NCBI GenBank assembly: GCA_026874595.1
Contig: CM049310.1
Coordinates: 81,025,056-81,089,055 of the forward strand
Reading direction: 5' to 3'
Length of the DNA stretch: 64,000 nt
Source: Sipunculus nudus
Lineage: Eukaryota; Annelida; Sipuncula; Golfingiida; Sipunculidae
Positions within the stretch are counted from its first letter, which is position 1. Each line of letters starts with the position of its first letter. Below the pieces are notes generated by a model. It was not told where the DNA came from and did not search any database. It was given only the letters and a program-made list of their open reading frames with translations. Shown here piece by piece: positions 34,132 to 44,630 of this stretch. Made by a program: the position numbers and the translations under genes.

Positions 34132-34555
34132 TATACATGTTTTTATGTGCAGGTAATTTGTATAAATTATGAGAATGATTTGACGATGCTTCAAGAATGG
34201 TTATAACTCAATGCATCAACATTTTCAATGTATACATTACACGGAGTACGTAAAATCTTTCATCAGACATGGACTATATTTATGTGCAGGCTTTTATTAA
34301 GGTTTGTTGGGATGATAAATGTCCCTCGACATTGAGGTGTATGTTGAGCGCGAATAGTAATCTAATACTGTAATAATTCCCCGGCTTACATTTAGTTCCA
34401 ATAAAAGCATTACAACACCATTACCAAAACATTACAACTGTGACAGAGAGCTAGCGTCATATTGACCCTCTGCCATTACGACCAGATTACTGTCGACTAG
34501 GCTTACCAGCCCAATTATGCGATTGCCTACTGATTTTGGTTGTCACGTCTAACAG

Positions 34556-34815
34556 GGAGCGCGCCCCACAGGAAGACCTGAAGGCCATGGCATCGAACTG
34601 AACAACTGGGAACCACCGCCTGAGAACGAACATTCTGGCGGTAACAGGTACTGAAAGGCTTTACAAAGTTCGAAGAGGCCATGCATATACCTTATACAGC
34701 AATCCACAGCCAAGAGGCAGAAGAGGAAAGCCAGAAGCGTAACCGACAGAACTACATTTTGTTTATAAGAGTTCCTGTGTACTAGATGTGGGAGCGACAC
34801 CTTCATTGGCCTGAC
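34556..34815 (+). mobile_element. Decayed C-terminus of a LINE-type retrotransposon ORF2
   Basis: One plus-strand frame reads TGRPEGHG... at about 34548-34570, then ...NRY, a stop, KALQSSKRP, a Lys/Arg-rich linker (AKRQKRKAR) and, after a second stop, FLCTRCGSDTFIGLTSY + TKH and a terminal stop. This order (GRP motif, basic linker, final CxxCG...IGL.S...H zinc-finger-like tail) is the usual C-terminal end of RTE/Jockey/CR1-like elements of lophotrochozoans, as recalled and not searched. Two in-frame stops make it non-functional. The 85-codon minus-strand frame here is a shadow. Confidence 0.5.
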
Positions 34816-35275
34816 CAGCTATACAAAACACTGATCAGCCAAACAAAGCCCTGTCCAGCCGAACAAAAGCCTGACCAGCCACACAAGACACTGACCAGCC
34901 TTACAAGACACTGATCAGCCATAAAAGACACTGATCAGCCATACAAGACACTGACCAGCTATACAAGACACTGGCTTACCTTGCATGACGCTGAAAAACC
35001 GTACAAGGCGCTGACCAGCCATATAAGACTCTGATCAGCCATATAAGACGCTGACCAGCCATACAAGACGCTTACCTACCATACAGCTTACCTGCTATAC
35101 AAGACACTGATCAACTATACAAGACGCTGATCAGCCAAACATGACACTGACTTACATACAAGACACTGACTAGCCATACAAGACGCTGACCAGTCGTACA
35201 AGACACTGACCAGCTAATGGCAGAAATAGAAGATGCTTAACAGCCATAAACAGCCATGCGAGACGCTGTACTAGA
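34816..35275 (+). repeat. Minisatellite, unit about 20 bp
   Basis: About twenty units of 'ctgaccagccatacaagaca' with variants. The first unit overlaps the end of the LINE-like zinc-finger coding tail ('ctgaccagctatacaaaaca'), so the array appears to have grown from that sequence. Confidence 0.85.
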
Positions 35276-35451
35276 ACATCCATCCTGGACGCAACCCTAT
35301 AGTCTTGCGAGACCGTAGGATGCCTACAGTTAATATATATAAATATATATATATATATATATGTATAAATCGTGGTTTTCCTTCAGTTCTCTCAGCGTAC
35401 AGCCCTAGACCTGCTGTTGCTTGAAACTTCATATTTTATTATACACGACTC
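35276..35451. other. AT-rich stretch with short (TA)n
   Basis: A TA-rich run at about 35332-35363. Nothing else recognised. Confidence 0.5.
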
Positions 35452-35855
35452 ATTTAATCGTCTGTCCATTTGGCATAAAGTAATAAATATTTACAATCCA
35501 CATTTTAAACAAAAAAAATGGTACCTCTTTCCATGTATCAGTGTTACCAGTATTGTCCAACGTGTGTATTAGAGAGATTGTCTAACTATTAGGCCATGAG
35601 TTAGGCCTACTTTCCATGAGATCCTGTTCATGGAATCCCACACGGGACCTTAGACTCCTTAAATCGTCTGTCGATTTGCATAAAGTAATAAACATTTACA
35701 ATCCACATAAAAAATATATATATGGTATCCTCCACGCACCATGTATCAGTGTTACCAGTATTGTCCAGTGTGAGTACTGGAGAGACTAACTATAAGACCT
35801 TGAGATAGGCCTACTGTCTATGAGATCCTGTTCATGGAATCCCACTGAGACTTTT
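35452..35855 (+). repeat. Tandem duplication, unit about 205 bp, two copies
   Basis: 'tttaatcgtctgtccatttg' to 'gatcctgttcatggaatccc' is repeated starting near 35659 with scattered changes. The 66-codon frame in the first copy is broken in the second. Confidence 0.8.
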
Positions 35856-36200
35856 AACAATATTTGATTAGGACAACTAGAACACTTATGTATCGAGTAA
35901 ATAAACATGCATTAAGTATAACAGGGCCGATTTATGGGGGGTATGGGGCGTCTCTGTTCACGACATAAAAATAAGAAAAATAGAAAAAAGGCACCCTTAT
36001 TACTGAAAAACCGTCGAGGTTACGTCTGGCACCGTTTTCTTCCCTACTTCTACAGGCTATAATCATCTATAAATCTTCTGGCAGTTACTTCACAGTTGCC
36101 CCCCCCCCCTTCGTATTCCTCAGTCCGCTCCTGATTTGCTTCTGCACGAGATACAGAACGCTCCGACTAAAGTAACCAAGATATGACAGGGTGTTCAAGG
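35856..36200. other. Noncoding stretch
   Basis: Contains a poly-C run near 36100-36110 and 'cctgatttgcttctgcacga', which recurs near 43970 as part of the E-block duplication. No gene. Confidence 0.4.
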
Positions 36201-36430
36201 GAGCCTTTTTTTTGCCATTACAGGATATGTTTATTTTTCCTTTCAATAAGAATGAATGATAGTCTGTGTAGATGAGGAAGTTTGATGGGGATCATCTCTC
36301 ATCAACCTCTACCCACTGTCCCCTGACTATTTTCATTACATACTATTCCGCTACTTGTCTTAAGTCGGGTAGTTCTCAGAGGTCAACCCTGAAAACACAC
36401 CAAGGAAACGTTACAGACACCAAGCAGTTC
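36200..36430 (+). pseudogene. Decayed exon-like unit E1 with splice acceptor
   Basis: A T-rich tract and 'tttgccattacag' end at 36223. The following sequence 'gatatgtttatttttccttt' is homologous to 44074 and, more distantly, to 45644. In the frame shared with those copies it reads DMFIFPFNKNE, then stops (two adjacent and a third shortly after), then MRKFDGDHLSSTSTHCP. The shared acceptor and frame suggest a former exon of a Ser/Thr-rich protein, now broken here. Confidence 0.4.
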
Positions 36431-36890
36431 AAAGCGTATCATACACTTACAAGTTCAGATACAAACAAACCACCGTCAATGACGCATGCCAAGTACATGA
36501 TCCAGACAACAAACCGTCCTCCGACAATAACGCACGCCCAGTACATCTGCTAAGCACCAAGCAGCACTGTCAATGACGCACGCCAAGTAAATGCCAAGAC
36601 AACAAACAGTTCACCGTTAAGGAAACTGACCACGCGAACATGCTAGACACCAAACAGTCAACCCTTAATTAAATAGGCCATGGTAAATGGCCAAAAAAAA
36701 CAAATAGTCCACTGCTAGACACCAAACAGTCAACCCTTAATTAAATAGGCCATGGCAAATGACCAAAAAACAATTAGTTCACCGTAAATGACTTACATTA
36801 AGTAAATCTGCCAGACACCAAACAGTTCACCTTCAATGACGTAGGCCAAGAATATGTGCCAGACAACACACCATTTAAGAGCTGGTATGT
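36430..36890 (+). repeat. Minisatellite, unit about 45-48 bp
   Basis: Units of the type 'aacaaaccaccgtcaatgac' + 'gcatgccaagtacatg' repeat with a secondary duplication ('gtcaacccttaattaaatag' twice near 36660 and 36730). Related units occur at 8370-8515 and 44260-44330. Confidence 0.75.
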
Positions 36891-37850
36891 CCGTCCAAAC
36901 TGATACCCTATCACAGTACAATGAATTCTCCTCCAGGCGATTATCTGTGTTATACATGGCGATGGCACTAACCGTTGTCACGTAACTCCACTATGGCCAG
37001 AAATGTCCGTTTATGGCCTTGAAGTGTTGGAATTGGTGCCAAGTGTGTCCCAATGGGGCTATTTTCCATATTATCTCACATATACTGAAGAATCTGGCAT
37101 GATCTGACATTTAATAACGCAAAGGTTAAATCCCATCGCCGTCTATCAGAAACTAAGCATATGAAAAAAGCAGTCCAGACAAACCCGGCCGAAGTCGTAC
37201 CTTTCACAGTGAAATAAAGGATGGCATGTTTGTAAACACTAAAAACAAAATAATTTAATTGTTTTATATATTTATTACAAGTTATAAATGGATATTATTC
37301 ATGAGGGTTATGAATGTTTACCCGCTCCTATGAGTGTCCGCAAGCTGTCGAAACTTTCCTGAGAAGGTGTATCGTGACTGATGCGTATCATACAAGTTTG
37401 GAATTCGTTTATCGTATAATCATCATTAAGCCTCCCCAATTAGAAGGAAGGGTTAAAGGGGTTAATGTCTTTACCTCTCTACCTATCGATTACGATTTTC
37501 TTCTTTTCTCTTTCGCCATTTCATGTATAAGCTAGTTTTCCCTTTTTTAAAATAGTTTCCCAATATGGCTGATTTTCAAAAATGTTATTTGGGCACAATA
37601 TTATCGCTAGGTCAAAGATTACCACCTGTTATTTTTGTCTGACATTTACCTTATCCCCTAGTTCCTACAATCCTCACTCCCCACTCCAATTATCGCTCAG
37701 TTTGCAAGGCGGGAAAGGGGTTCCGGTGTGGCTTGCTGCCTATTGCATACATATAGTTTATAATACATTTGATGTTTGAATTACTGTGAACAACCAAGAT
37801 TATAATTTCATAAAATAACGCTGGTACATCAGACGCCGGGCTCTGTAACA
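36891..37850. other. Noncoding stretch, nothing recognised
   Basis: Several open frames of 60-73 codons lie on both strands with no family features or duplicated partner. Ordinary AT-rich intergenic sequence. Confidence 0.4.
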
Positions 37851-38952
37851 ATTGCACTGGGCTCTTTCATCTGGGTTCTCTTTATTAAAGGGACCTATTC
37901 ATATACCATTTATTTACGTGTACATGAGGTGTAGTGTTTGCCTTTTATTATGTACCCCTCAAAACCATCGCCTAAAACAGTTTGCTAAGAATAGTGGAAA
38001 AAATCTTGCACCAGGCGCGATCAGCGGTAACAAAAATAAATATTGCGCTCAAGTACCGACCTACTTCAACAATCAAGATTTTTTTTTAGCTTCCAACCGG
38101 TTTTTCTCCATTGTTTCTCCTTTCGTGTTAATTCTCCACGTTCGGGAGTTGTCCTGCATGCGCAGTCTTGTTATGGTTTTCAGACCCACGTGGACTGTGT
38201 TTACTCACACAAAGTACCATAAAAAACGGTAAAAATAGATGAATTCGAGATAGCAAGTCAGTTTATCGGATTTTATTTCCAGGAAGACTTTCGTAATAAG
38301 CAAGAAAATAGCATGAGATAATAATATGCTAATGTTCATATACCTTTAACCTTATTCATGTCAAACTAAAAGTTGTCCAATCTTTATTATTTCAAGGCCT
38401 GTATAATTTCGTACAACTTGTGATGACACCGTCGGGTTAATTTAGGCTCTCGTACTGATTGTTTTTTATAAATCCGAATTACACTCTCTAAATCATTTAA
38501 ACCGAATGTCCATATTTGTACAATAATTGATATTTTAAATGTGCATTAATAAATGGTACATTTATATAGTATTGGTAGGCTATATACATCATAGTGTATC
38601 AATTGATGAAACTGTGAATGGGGCATTGCTTGAAACATACATTACCCCCAGGCCTATGATACATATATTGAGAAGAACGCATGTCCGCTCATTCAATTAT
38701 TGGAACACAGGTTGCCTCTTGTCCATGGCGTTTGAAATAGAATAAGTCACTCATAATGATAGCTGCCCAAAATAATGATATCTTTATGAAAAGCATCTGT
38801 GTATCAACATAGTACCTGCATGTGAAAGTAATAACAAGTATCGTATTCATTTGAATATCAACGTATGCTACTTAAAAGCTCCACTTCTTACACTCGGATG
38901 TCATAAAAATGTAGCTTTATCATTCAGACAAACCTGTGAGGGTTTGATAACG
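37851..38952. other. 3' flank of the middle HRL receptor
   Basis: Phrases such as 'ggcgcgatcagcgg' (38018), 'ttcaacaatcaag' and 'gtttactcacacaaagtacc' match the 3' flanks of the A1 and A2 receptors (12145-12270, 53340-53460) at low identity, so this locus belongs to the same duplication history but is older or more diverged. The 126-codon plus-strand frame at 37852-38232 is not conserved in A1 or A2. Confidence 0.45.
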
Positions 38953-40083
38953 TCATTGGCCATGGTCGGGAAGAGCGATTGAAGCTGTTTTGTCTTCGTT
39001 CACTTGAAGGTTATTTAATCGGATGCTGCTCGTCTGGGTCATGGAGCGACTGCGCATGCTCGAGCTGTAGAATTGTCTTGATGGTCGGGTAAATACCAAC
39101 CTCATCTCTTCTCGGAAGCCTTGGCTGCAGATACAGTACAGGTACAAATGGATGGCGTGGTTGAGTAGAGAGAATACCTCGAAAATGTAGTTGGCTGATC
39201 GCAGAGTGTGAGAATAAGAATGTTTAAACCAGTGCGGAAGCCACGTGATCGTGTAGGGCAAGCGGAGTGCAATAAATGTAAGCGCCACCGTTATCAGCAA
39301 CACTGTCATGTGACGTTCGCCCTTCTTACGCGCGGCGTTTGTCCCGGAATCCTGTCTCTTCAACAGACGATTCCCAGCTCTGACAAATATGACGACAGTC
39401 CACAACGAGAACACGAGGATTAGCACACTGGCAATGATGTCGCAAAACACAACGTCAACTATTGTGACGCCAATTTCGTAAATACCTGGATTCACCGGTG
39501 AACACCCCTCGTCAGTGGGCATGAAGCCTGTGGCAAAAGCGCATGCAATAAGAGAAAAAATCGTGCAGGCCCCAAGTTGGATTAAAACTGATTTTACAGA
39601 AGTGAGCGTCTTGACTTTTTGATTGAGGGGAAAACCGACAACCATCAGGCGATGCAGGCTGATGTTTAACACGACTAGTGTAGCCAGACAGCGTACTGAG
39701 TACTTAATGTACATGACGAAGCTACAGGAGGCGCCATTTGCGGGGATCATCTCACTTGCGCTGGGGCAACCCTTGGTGTTATTGTTCAGAGCACTATGTC
39801 CACGCATTAGGTGAGCTATTGTCTGAGTTAGAAGCACAAGAGTATCAGTGACCGCCAATGCTATCAAAAACACACCGGAAGCTGATCGGCGCATGCGCCG
39901 TGAAAAGCCGAGGACCACCAAGGTGATGATGTTGCTGATAACACCAAAAACTGTTACGATATAGTAAGAGTAATGTCTGAAACATTGCGCTTGATACGAT
40001 GGCATATCCTTCTCAGATGTTGGCACATAATGAAAAGGTGTAACTTGCGAAAGGGTTGGCATTAGGCTTTTTGTTGCGTCCAT
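38953..40083 (-). CDS. Class A (rhodopsin-like) GPCR, HRL clade, third intact member
   Basis: A 376-residue single-exon receptor, predicted to be a plasma-membrane G-protein-coupled receptor for an unknown ligand. Key positions are N51 (1.50), D80 (2.50), C120/C194 (TM3-ECL2 disulfide), H144-R145-L146 for DRY, LRLP with P276 for CWxP, and HLYLY at 312-316 for NPxxY. C34 and C106 are the extra extracellular cysteines. N101 is a sequon in ECL1. The start MDATKSLM aligns with Met7 of the A1 and A2 receptors, which argues that Met7 is the true start there. TM5-ICL3-TM6 differs from the A1 receptor at only four residues, while the N-terminus and loops differ widely. The C-tail shares TSSIRLNNLQVN and then diverges. 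An acceptor-like 'gtttgttttag' predicts the exon start at 40130. Confidence 0.93.
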   Translation of the reverse strand: MDATKSLMPTLSQVTPFHYVPTSEKDMPSYQAQCFRHYSYYIVTVFGVISNIITLVVLGFSRRMRRSASGVFLIALAVTDTLVLLTQTIAHLMRGHSALNNNTKGCPSASEMIPANGASCSFVMYIKYSVRCLATLVVLNISLHRLMVVGFPLNQKVKTLTSVKSVLIQLGACTIFSLIACAFATGFMPTDEGCSPVNPGIYEIGVTIVDVVFCDIIASVLILVFSLWTVVIFVRAGNRLLKRQDSGTNAARKKGERHMTVLLITVALTFIALRLPYTITWLPHWFKHSYSHTLRSANYIFEVFSLLNHAIHLYLYCICSQGFREEMRLVFTRPSRQFYSSSMRSRSMTQTSSIRLNNLQVNEDKTASIALPDHGQ

Positions 40084-40429
40084 TTTATAATGAGCATTCT
40101 TCTATTGACTTCTGTCAGATCTTCATTACTCTAAAACAAACGATAAGATGAAATAGTATAAAGTGTTTGCCTGTTTATAGATGTATGATATGGAAATATC
40201 AGTGGGAATTATTTCAGATAATTTCATACCAAAACATTCATGAAATTAATATTTCTAAAGTTTGCATATGAATTCTTAAAGTCAATACAAAAATGTGTAA
40301 ATAATATACGCCTACCTACAGTTATACAACTGAGGGAAATCCTTTCTATTAACAGATCTATTGTTCATCAGTTAACATCAGTTAAATATCAAAGTAAGAT
40401 TTACGGCAAATTACATCCATAATGTCCGA
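40084..40429 (-). other. 5' flank of the middle HRL receptor with splice acceptor and uORFs
   Basis: The predicted last exon starts at 40130. Within it 'atgaagatctga' gives a three-codon uORF (M-K-I-stop) homologous to the M-K-T-E-I uORF of the A1 and A2 genes. A second ATG lies 14 bases before the receptor start in another frame. No upstream exon was found. Confidence 0.45.
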
Positions 40430-40910
40430 GTAATACACGACTATCCAAGTAAGATAAGTCCATTAGAGTTAAACTGTCGGAGGAAGATACGGCTACTAAC
40501 CGTTAATTCGAGTTACACTGTCAAAGAAACTACGGCTACTAACAGTCAATTTTAGTGAGAACTGTCGTAGGAAGATACGGGGACTAACAGTCAATTTTAG
40601 TTGAAAATGTCGTGGGGATATACGGCTACTAACAGTCAATTTGAGTTACAACTGTCGTTGGAAGACACGGCTTCTAACAGTCAATTCGAGTTAAAACTGT
40701 CGTAGGAAGACACGGCTACTAAGAGTCAGTATTAGTTGAAAATTTCGTAGGACGATACGGCTTCTAACATTTAATTTGAGTTAAAACTGTCGTTGGAAGA
40801 TACGGCTTCTAACAGAAAATATGAGTTAAACCGTCGAAGGAAGTTACGGCTACCAGCAGTCAACTGGAGTTAAACTGTCGAAAGGAGTTGCGGCTACCAA
40901 CAGTCATATA
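40430..40910. repeat. Upstream minisatellite of the middle HRL receptor, unit about 42-44 bp
   Basis: About ten units of 'aagatacggctactaacagt' + 'caatttgagttaaaactgtc' + 'gtagg'. It shares the 'gatacggctac.aac' core with the arrays before the other HRL receptors but has a longer unit, identical in type to 44400-44620. Confidence 0.88.
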
Positions 40911-41660
40911 AATGAAGCAAAGTACTGCTCGTCTTAACGTTTATATTGTTTAAGAATGACACGGCCTTCCTCGGGGTAACCTGGGAAGGAAATAAGATAT
41001 CGGGTACACCGGTCTGCTGCCAAGGGAAGATTGCCATCATCAATGCAGTGCAATTCAAAGTGGAAGATCCGTGCGAAATGTTAAAATATTGTCTTCTACT
41101 ACTAAACTGTTATCATTTCCCCCTATTTTTCATGCCCCCTCTCTGTCATATGGTTTTTAAGATTATGAAAAAAGGTAAAAGCGTACCATGTGCTTACTGA
41201 TCCGCTGATTTCTGAGATCACTGGAGATACCTCTTTGTTTCACTAGGCTGTCCCACTTGCCCTGCAGATGTGTCACTGCAGAGATGCTTTTGTCACCTCC
41301 TAAGAAGCTTGATGTTACTGCATGCGGATTGCTAATGTGTCACGTTCAGACAAGGATATGAGATATACTTTATTGAATCCTGGCCACGGATCTCATCAAA
41401 CCGTGAATTAGTCAACATGTCACACCGTCCATTAATCTTAACCGCAAGTCACAACGTAATCAGGATGTGTTACGATATCACACTGCTCTATTGCTTACTC
41501 GCACAGATATACACACATGTTTCTAGCAACAATCTGATCCGCCTAAAATTTCTGGTTAATCTATCTGTTGATCGCTATATTATAACAGACTGAGAGTTGG
41601 AGAACAGAAACGGCATTCTCTCGGGCAATATAGTTTATTTACCGAATGAGGTTAAAGTGT
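40911..41660. repeat. Duplicated noncoding segment (partner 44630-45130)
   Basis: From 'aaagcgtaccatgtgcttac' through 'aacagactgagagttggaga' this matches 44710-45080 in order, with small indels. No conserved frame. Confidence 0.7.
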
Positions 41661-41735
41661 GGAGCCTTGTGTCTTTGTGTCTAGGGCACTGGACTTGTTA
41701 CGCATAAAACTATAGGTTCGGGCCGCTTTCATATC
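41661..41735 (+). mobile_element. tRNA-derived SINE-like element, copy 1
   Basis: 'tctagggcactggacttgtt' followed by 'actataggttcgggcc' resembles the A-box and B-box regions of a tRNA-derived Pol III promoter. The partner is 45132-45200. Cloverleaf pairing is not convincing, so this is a relic rather than a gene. Confidence 0.4.
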
Positions 41736-41785
41736 AACGCTTTAGGCCTTGTTGTTGTATTCATTTAATCTCGAAATACGTATTA

Positions 41786-41840
41786 CATATATATATATAT
41801 TGAATATATATATATATATATATATATTTATATTTATTAG
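41786..41840. repeat. (TA)n microsatellite, interrupted
   Basis: TA runs at about 41788-41801 and 41806-41827. Confidence 0.9.
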
Positions 41841-42529
41841 TGGTGAGAGTATGTTCCTTTTTCATAATCAATCGTCAGTTTGAGCAAACCGATCGATGAT
41901 CGATTATTCATCGGTTCAGAGAATTGTGAAGAAATATGCAGTTATCTGTGAAACTACTTTCTAAACCTAGCCTGCATGTCTTAGTAAGTAAAGAAGTTTT
42001 TACCTTTTTATATTTTCCTATTATTACTAAGATATGCTATACAAAGTATCATTTTAATAAATTATAATAATCAAGAATTAAACCACAATCCAGGGCATCT
42101 ATTTAATTACTGGCCCTCATACAGAGCAAACATCATTTTGGCCTTTAAAAAAGCATTATGAAAAGACAATCATGATTATGATGTAATCTTTTGTTGCCTA
42201 TGGTAATCGAGCGCTTGAAAGTGGCAGCAAAGCGACTGACTTTCGATAAAACTCGATGATCGGCCCACCGCTAATATTTATATTTATATATATATATATA
42301 TCACTTTATGACTATATATAGATAGTGTTTGCTTAAAGGCTGATATTTTAAGTGAAATCATACTAATCCATTTGCCTGCCATTATCAAAACTTTTTGTTG
42401 TTGATAACATTTTGTGTACATTGTATTTGGTATAATCATTTCACTTAATAATGGTTATACACTCTGCAAGGCCTTTTGTGGTCCAAGGTCGCGAAAATTG
42501 AACCCTCGGGGAACACAGAAAAGTGAAAT
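41841..42529. other. Noncoding stretch
   Basis: AT-rich with another short TA run near 42284-42300. Nothing recognised. Confidence 0.4.
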
Positions 42530-43240
42530 CTTCAGTATACGCATACAGGGTCTACAATTTACATATACATATACAGGTCTACAGTATACGTATACAGCGT
42601 CTTTAGGTCTACCGTATACAATGTTGAAGTGATACATATATAGCATCTACAATATACGTATACAGCGTCCACAGTATACGTATACAGGGTCTAATGTATC
42701 TGTATATCGGGTTTTCAGTTTATATATACAGAGTCGACAGTATACGTGTATAGGGTCTAAAGTATACGTATAAAGTGTCTTCAGTTTTCATATACAGGGT
42801 CGACAGTAGACATATACAGAGTCTACAGTATACGTATACTAGGTCTACATTAGTGTATACAAGATCTACAGTAAAGTATACAGGGCCTACAGTTACATTG
42901 CAGGGTCTAGAGTATGCGTATTCAGGGTCTACAGTATACGTATACAGGGTGTACAGTTTCCATTTACAGGGTCGTCAGTAAACATATAGAGGATCGACCG
43001 TATACGTATGCAGGGTTTACAGTATCCATATACAATTTCGGCAGTATACGTATACATGGTCTACAGTATATGTATTCACAGTCTACAGTATATGTATTCA
43101 GGGTCTACAGTATTCATATACAGGGTCTGCAGTAAACGTGTACGGGGTCTTCAGTTTACATATACAGGGTATATGGTATAAGTATACAGGGTCTACAGTA
43201 TATGTTTACAAGGTTTACAGTATACGTATACAGGGTCTAC
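42530..43240 (+). repeat. Minisatellite, unit about 20-22 bp, with internal palindrome
   Basis: About thirty-five units of 'acagtatacgtatacagggt' + 'ct'. Each unit carries GTATACGTATAC, a perfect 12-base palindrome, or a variant. Open frames on both strands (62-73 codons, reading YTYTGLQ and similar) are repeat translations. Confidence 0.92.
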
Positions 43241-43900
43241 AGCCAGGTTTTTTTATGAATGGTTAGAAACATTAATATGCTGCGACTGGCTTTTGTTTGT
43301 GGGAGATTCAAATAGTTGGGGAAAATAAAACCTGCATGAATAGAAACCCTAAACAGGTGACGGGTCATTTATAATATAATCTAGGTAAAAAATCGTAAGG
43401 TAACCTGTAAATCAAAAATAGACATGCTTTTACAAGGATATCAAATCTTTTATTGTATCTACGATTTATGATTTTCATATAGGAGGCACAACCGCTTCAA
43501 GGGTGTTATTGTATGTACTTCTTAATGTAATTAAGACAATCTTAACGTTGTTGCAATATATATTGAGCGGCAATGGCAATAGATATGAATCCCTAAACCT
43601 GTTGGATTATAAAAACTACTGCATTGAAAGAAATGTTTAACATATCAACACCTGAATTTACATTACGTACCTCCTATCTCATAATGATCTGACACTGATT
43701 ATATTTAAGAAATATGAACACAAAACTCAATCTAAATCACAGTCACATTTACTAAAATCATCACACATGCTACAGACATAATTTGAAAATTTCTATATTC
43801 TTGAGGAAAACGGCAGGGAACGTTGTATAAAATAAAGAACAGGGTTATTGGACAATAGAAAGACTCAACAATGTAAAGAAATTGAAGCATTTGTTTTGCA
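43241..43900. other. Noncoding stretch, nothing recognised
   Basis: AT-rich, with no frame of interest and no partner seen elsewhere in the window. Confidence 0.4.
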
Positions 43901-44039
43901 AAATTTCGTTTATTGACATTATATATATATAAAGTTGCCCCCCCCCTTTTTTTTTCTTAATTCTCTGTACGCCCCCTTATTTGTTTTTGCACCAAATACA
44001 GAACGCTCCATCTAAAGTAACAAAGATATGATATGGTGT

Positions 44040-44260
44040 GCAAGTAAACTTTTGTTTTGTTTTGCCATTACAGGATATGTTGTCTATTTTTCCTTTCAAT
44101 AAGAATGAACGGTGGTCTGTGCAGATGTGGACGTTTGATGGGGATCACTGCTCATCAACCTCCACTCACTGTCCTTTGTATATTTTTATTACTTGAAATT
44201 CCGATACTTGTCTTAAGCCGCCGGAACAGTTCTCAGAGGTCAATCCTAAAATCTTAACAG
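44040..44260 (+). pseudogene. Exon-like unit E2 with splice acceptor
   Basis: 'tttgttttgttttgccattacag' ends at 44073. The following frame reads DMLSIFPFNKNERWSVQM, then WTFDGDHCSSTSTHCPLYIF, and stops. It is the best-preserved copy of the unit at 36224 and aligns with DISIFSFERNEWCFVW at 45644. No donor site or neighbouring exon is identified. Confidence 0.4.
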
Positions 44261-44335
44261 ACACCAATGACGCACGCCAAGTAAATCTGGAAGACAACAA
44301 ACAGTCCATCGTCAAGGAAAGTGACCACGCGAACA
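44261..44335 (+). repeat. Remnant of the 45-bp minisatellite
   Basis: 'caccaatgacgcacgccaag' + 'taaatctgg' followed by 'aacaaacagtccatcgtcaa'. It ends at 'gaccacgcgaacatg', the same phrase that ends the corresponding unit near 36640. Confidence 0.5.
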
Positions 44336-44630
44336 TGTTTCACATCAGTTAAGCTGTCAAATTAAGATATACGGCTACTAACATCTATACACTTCGAGTA
44401 AGACACGGCTTACAACAGTCAAACTATCCAAGGCAGATAGTTCAAATTGAGTTAAAACTGTCGGAGGAAGATACGGCTTCGAGCAATCAATTTGAGCTAA
44501 ACTGTCGAAGGAAGATACGGGTGCTAACAGTCAATTTGCGTTAAATTGTCGAAGGAAGATACGGCTACTAACAGTCAATCTGAGTTAAACTGTCCAAGGG
44601 AAATGCGGCCACCAACAATGGAAATTAAAA
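44336..44630. repeat. Orphan receptor-upstream minisatellite
   Basis: Units of 'ggaagatacggctactaaca' + 'gtcaatttgagttaaactgtcgaa', as at 40430-40910, but no receptor lies to the left. The sequence immediately left matches 36600-36650 instead, so about 3.7 kb equivalent to the receptor locus is missing. Confidence 0.75.

Larger units (their letters stand above)
24480..34430. repeat. Segmental duplication block B2
   Basis: Tandem neighbour of B1 in the same orientation. It holds the GC-rich island, the 1 kb segment absent from B1, dispersed repeats, an HRA pseudogene, the palindrome pair and a 1.45 kb terminal-inverted-repeat insertion. It also carries about 0.8 kb of extra sequence near 31480-32280 relative to B1. 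Confidence 0.8.

Noticed and set aside
37852-38232. 126-codon plus-strand open frame
   Set aside because: Not kept in the homologous 3' flanks of the A1 and A2 receptors, and no family features.
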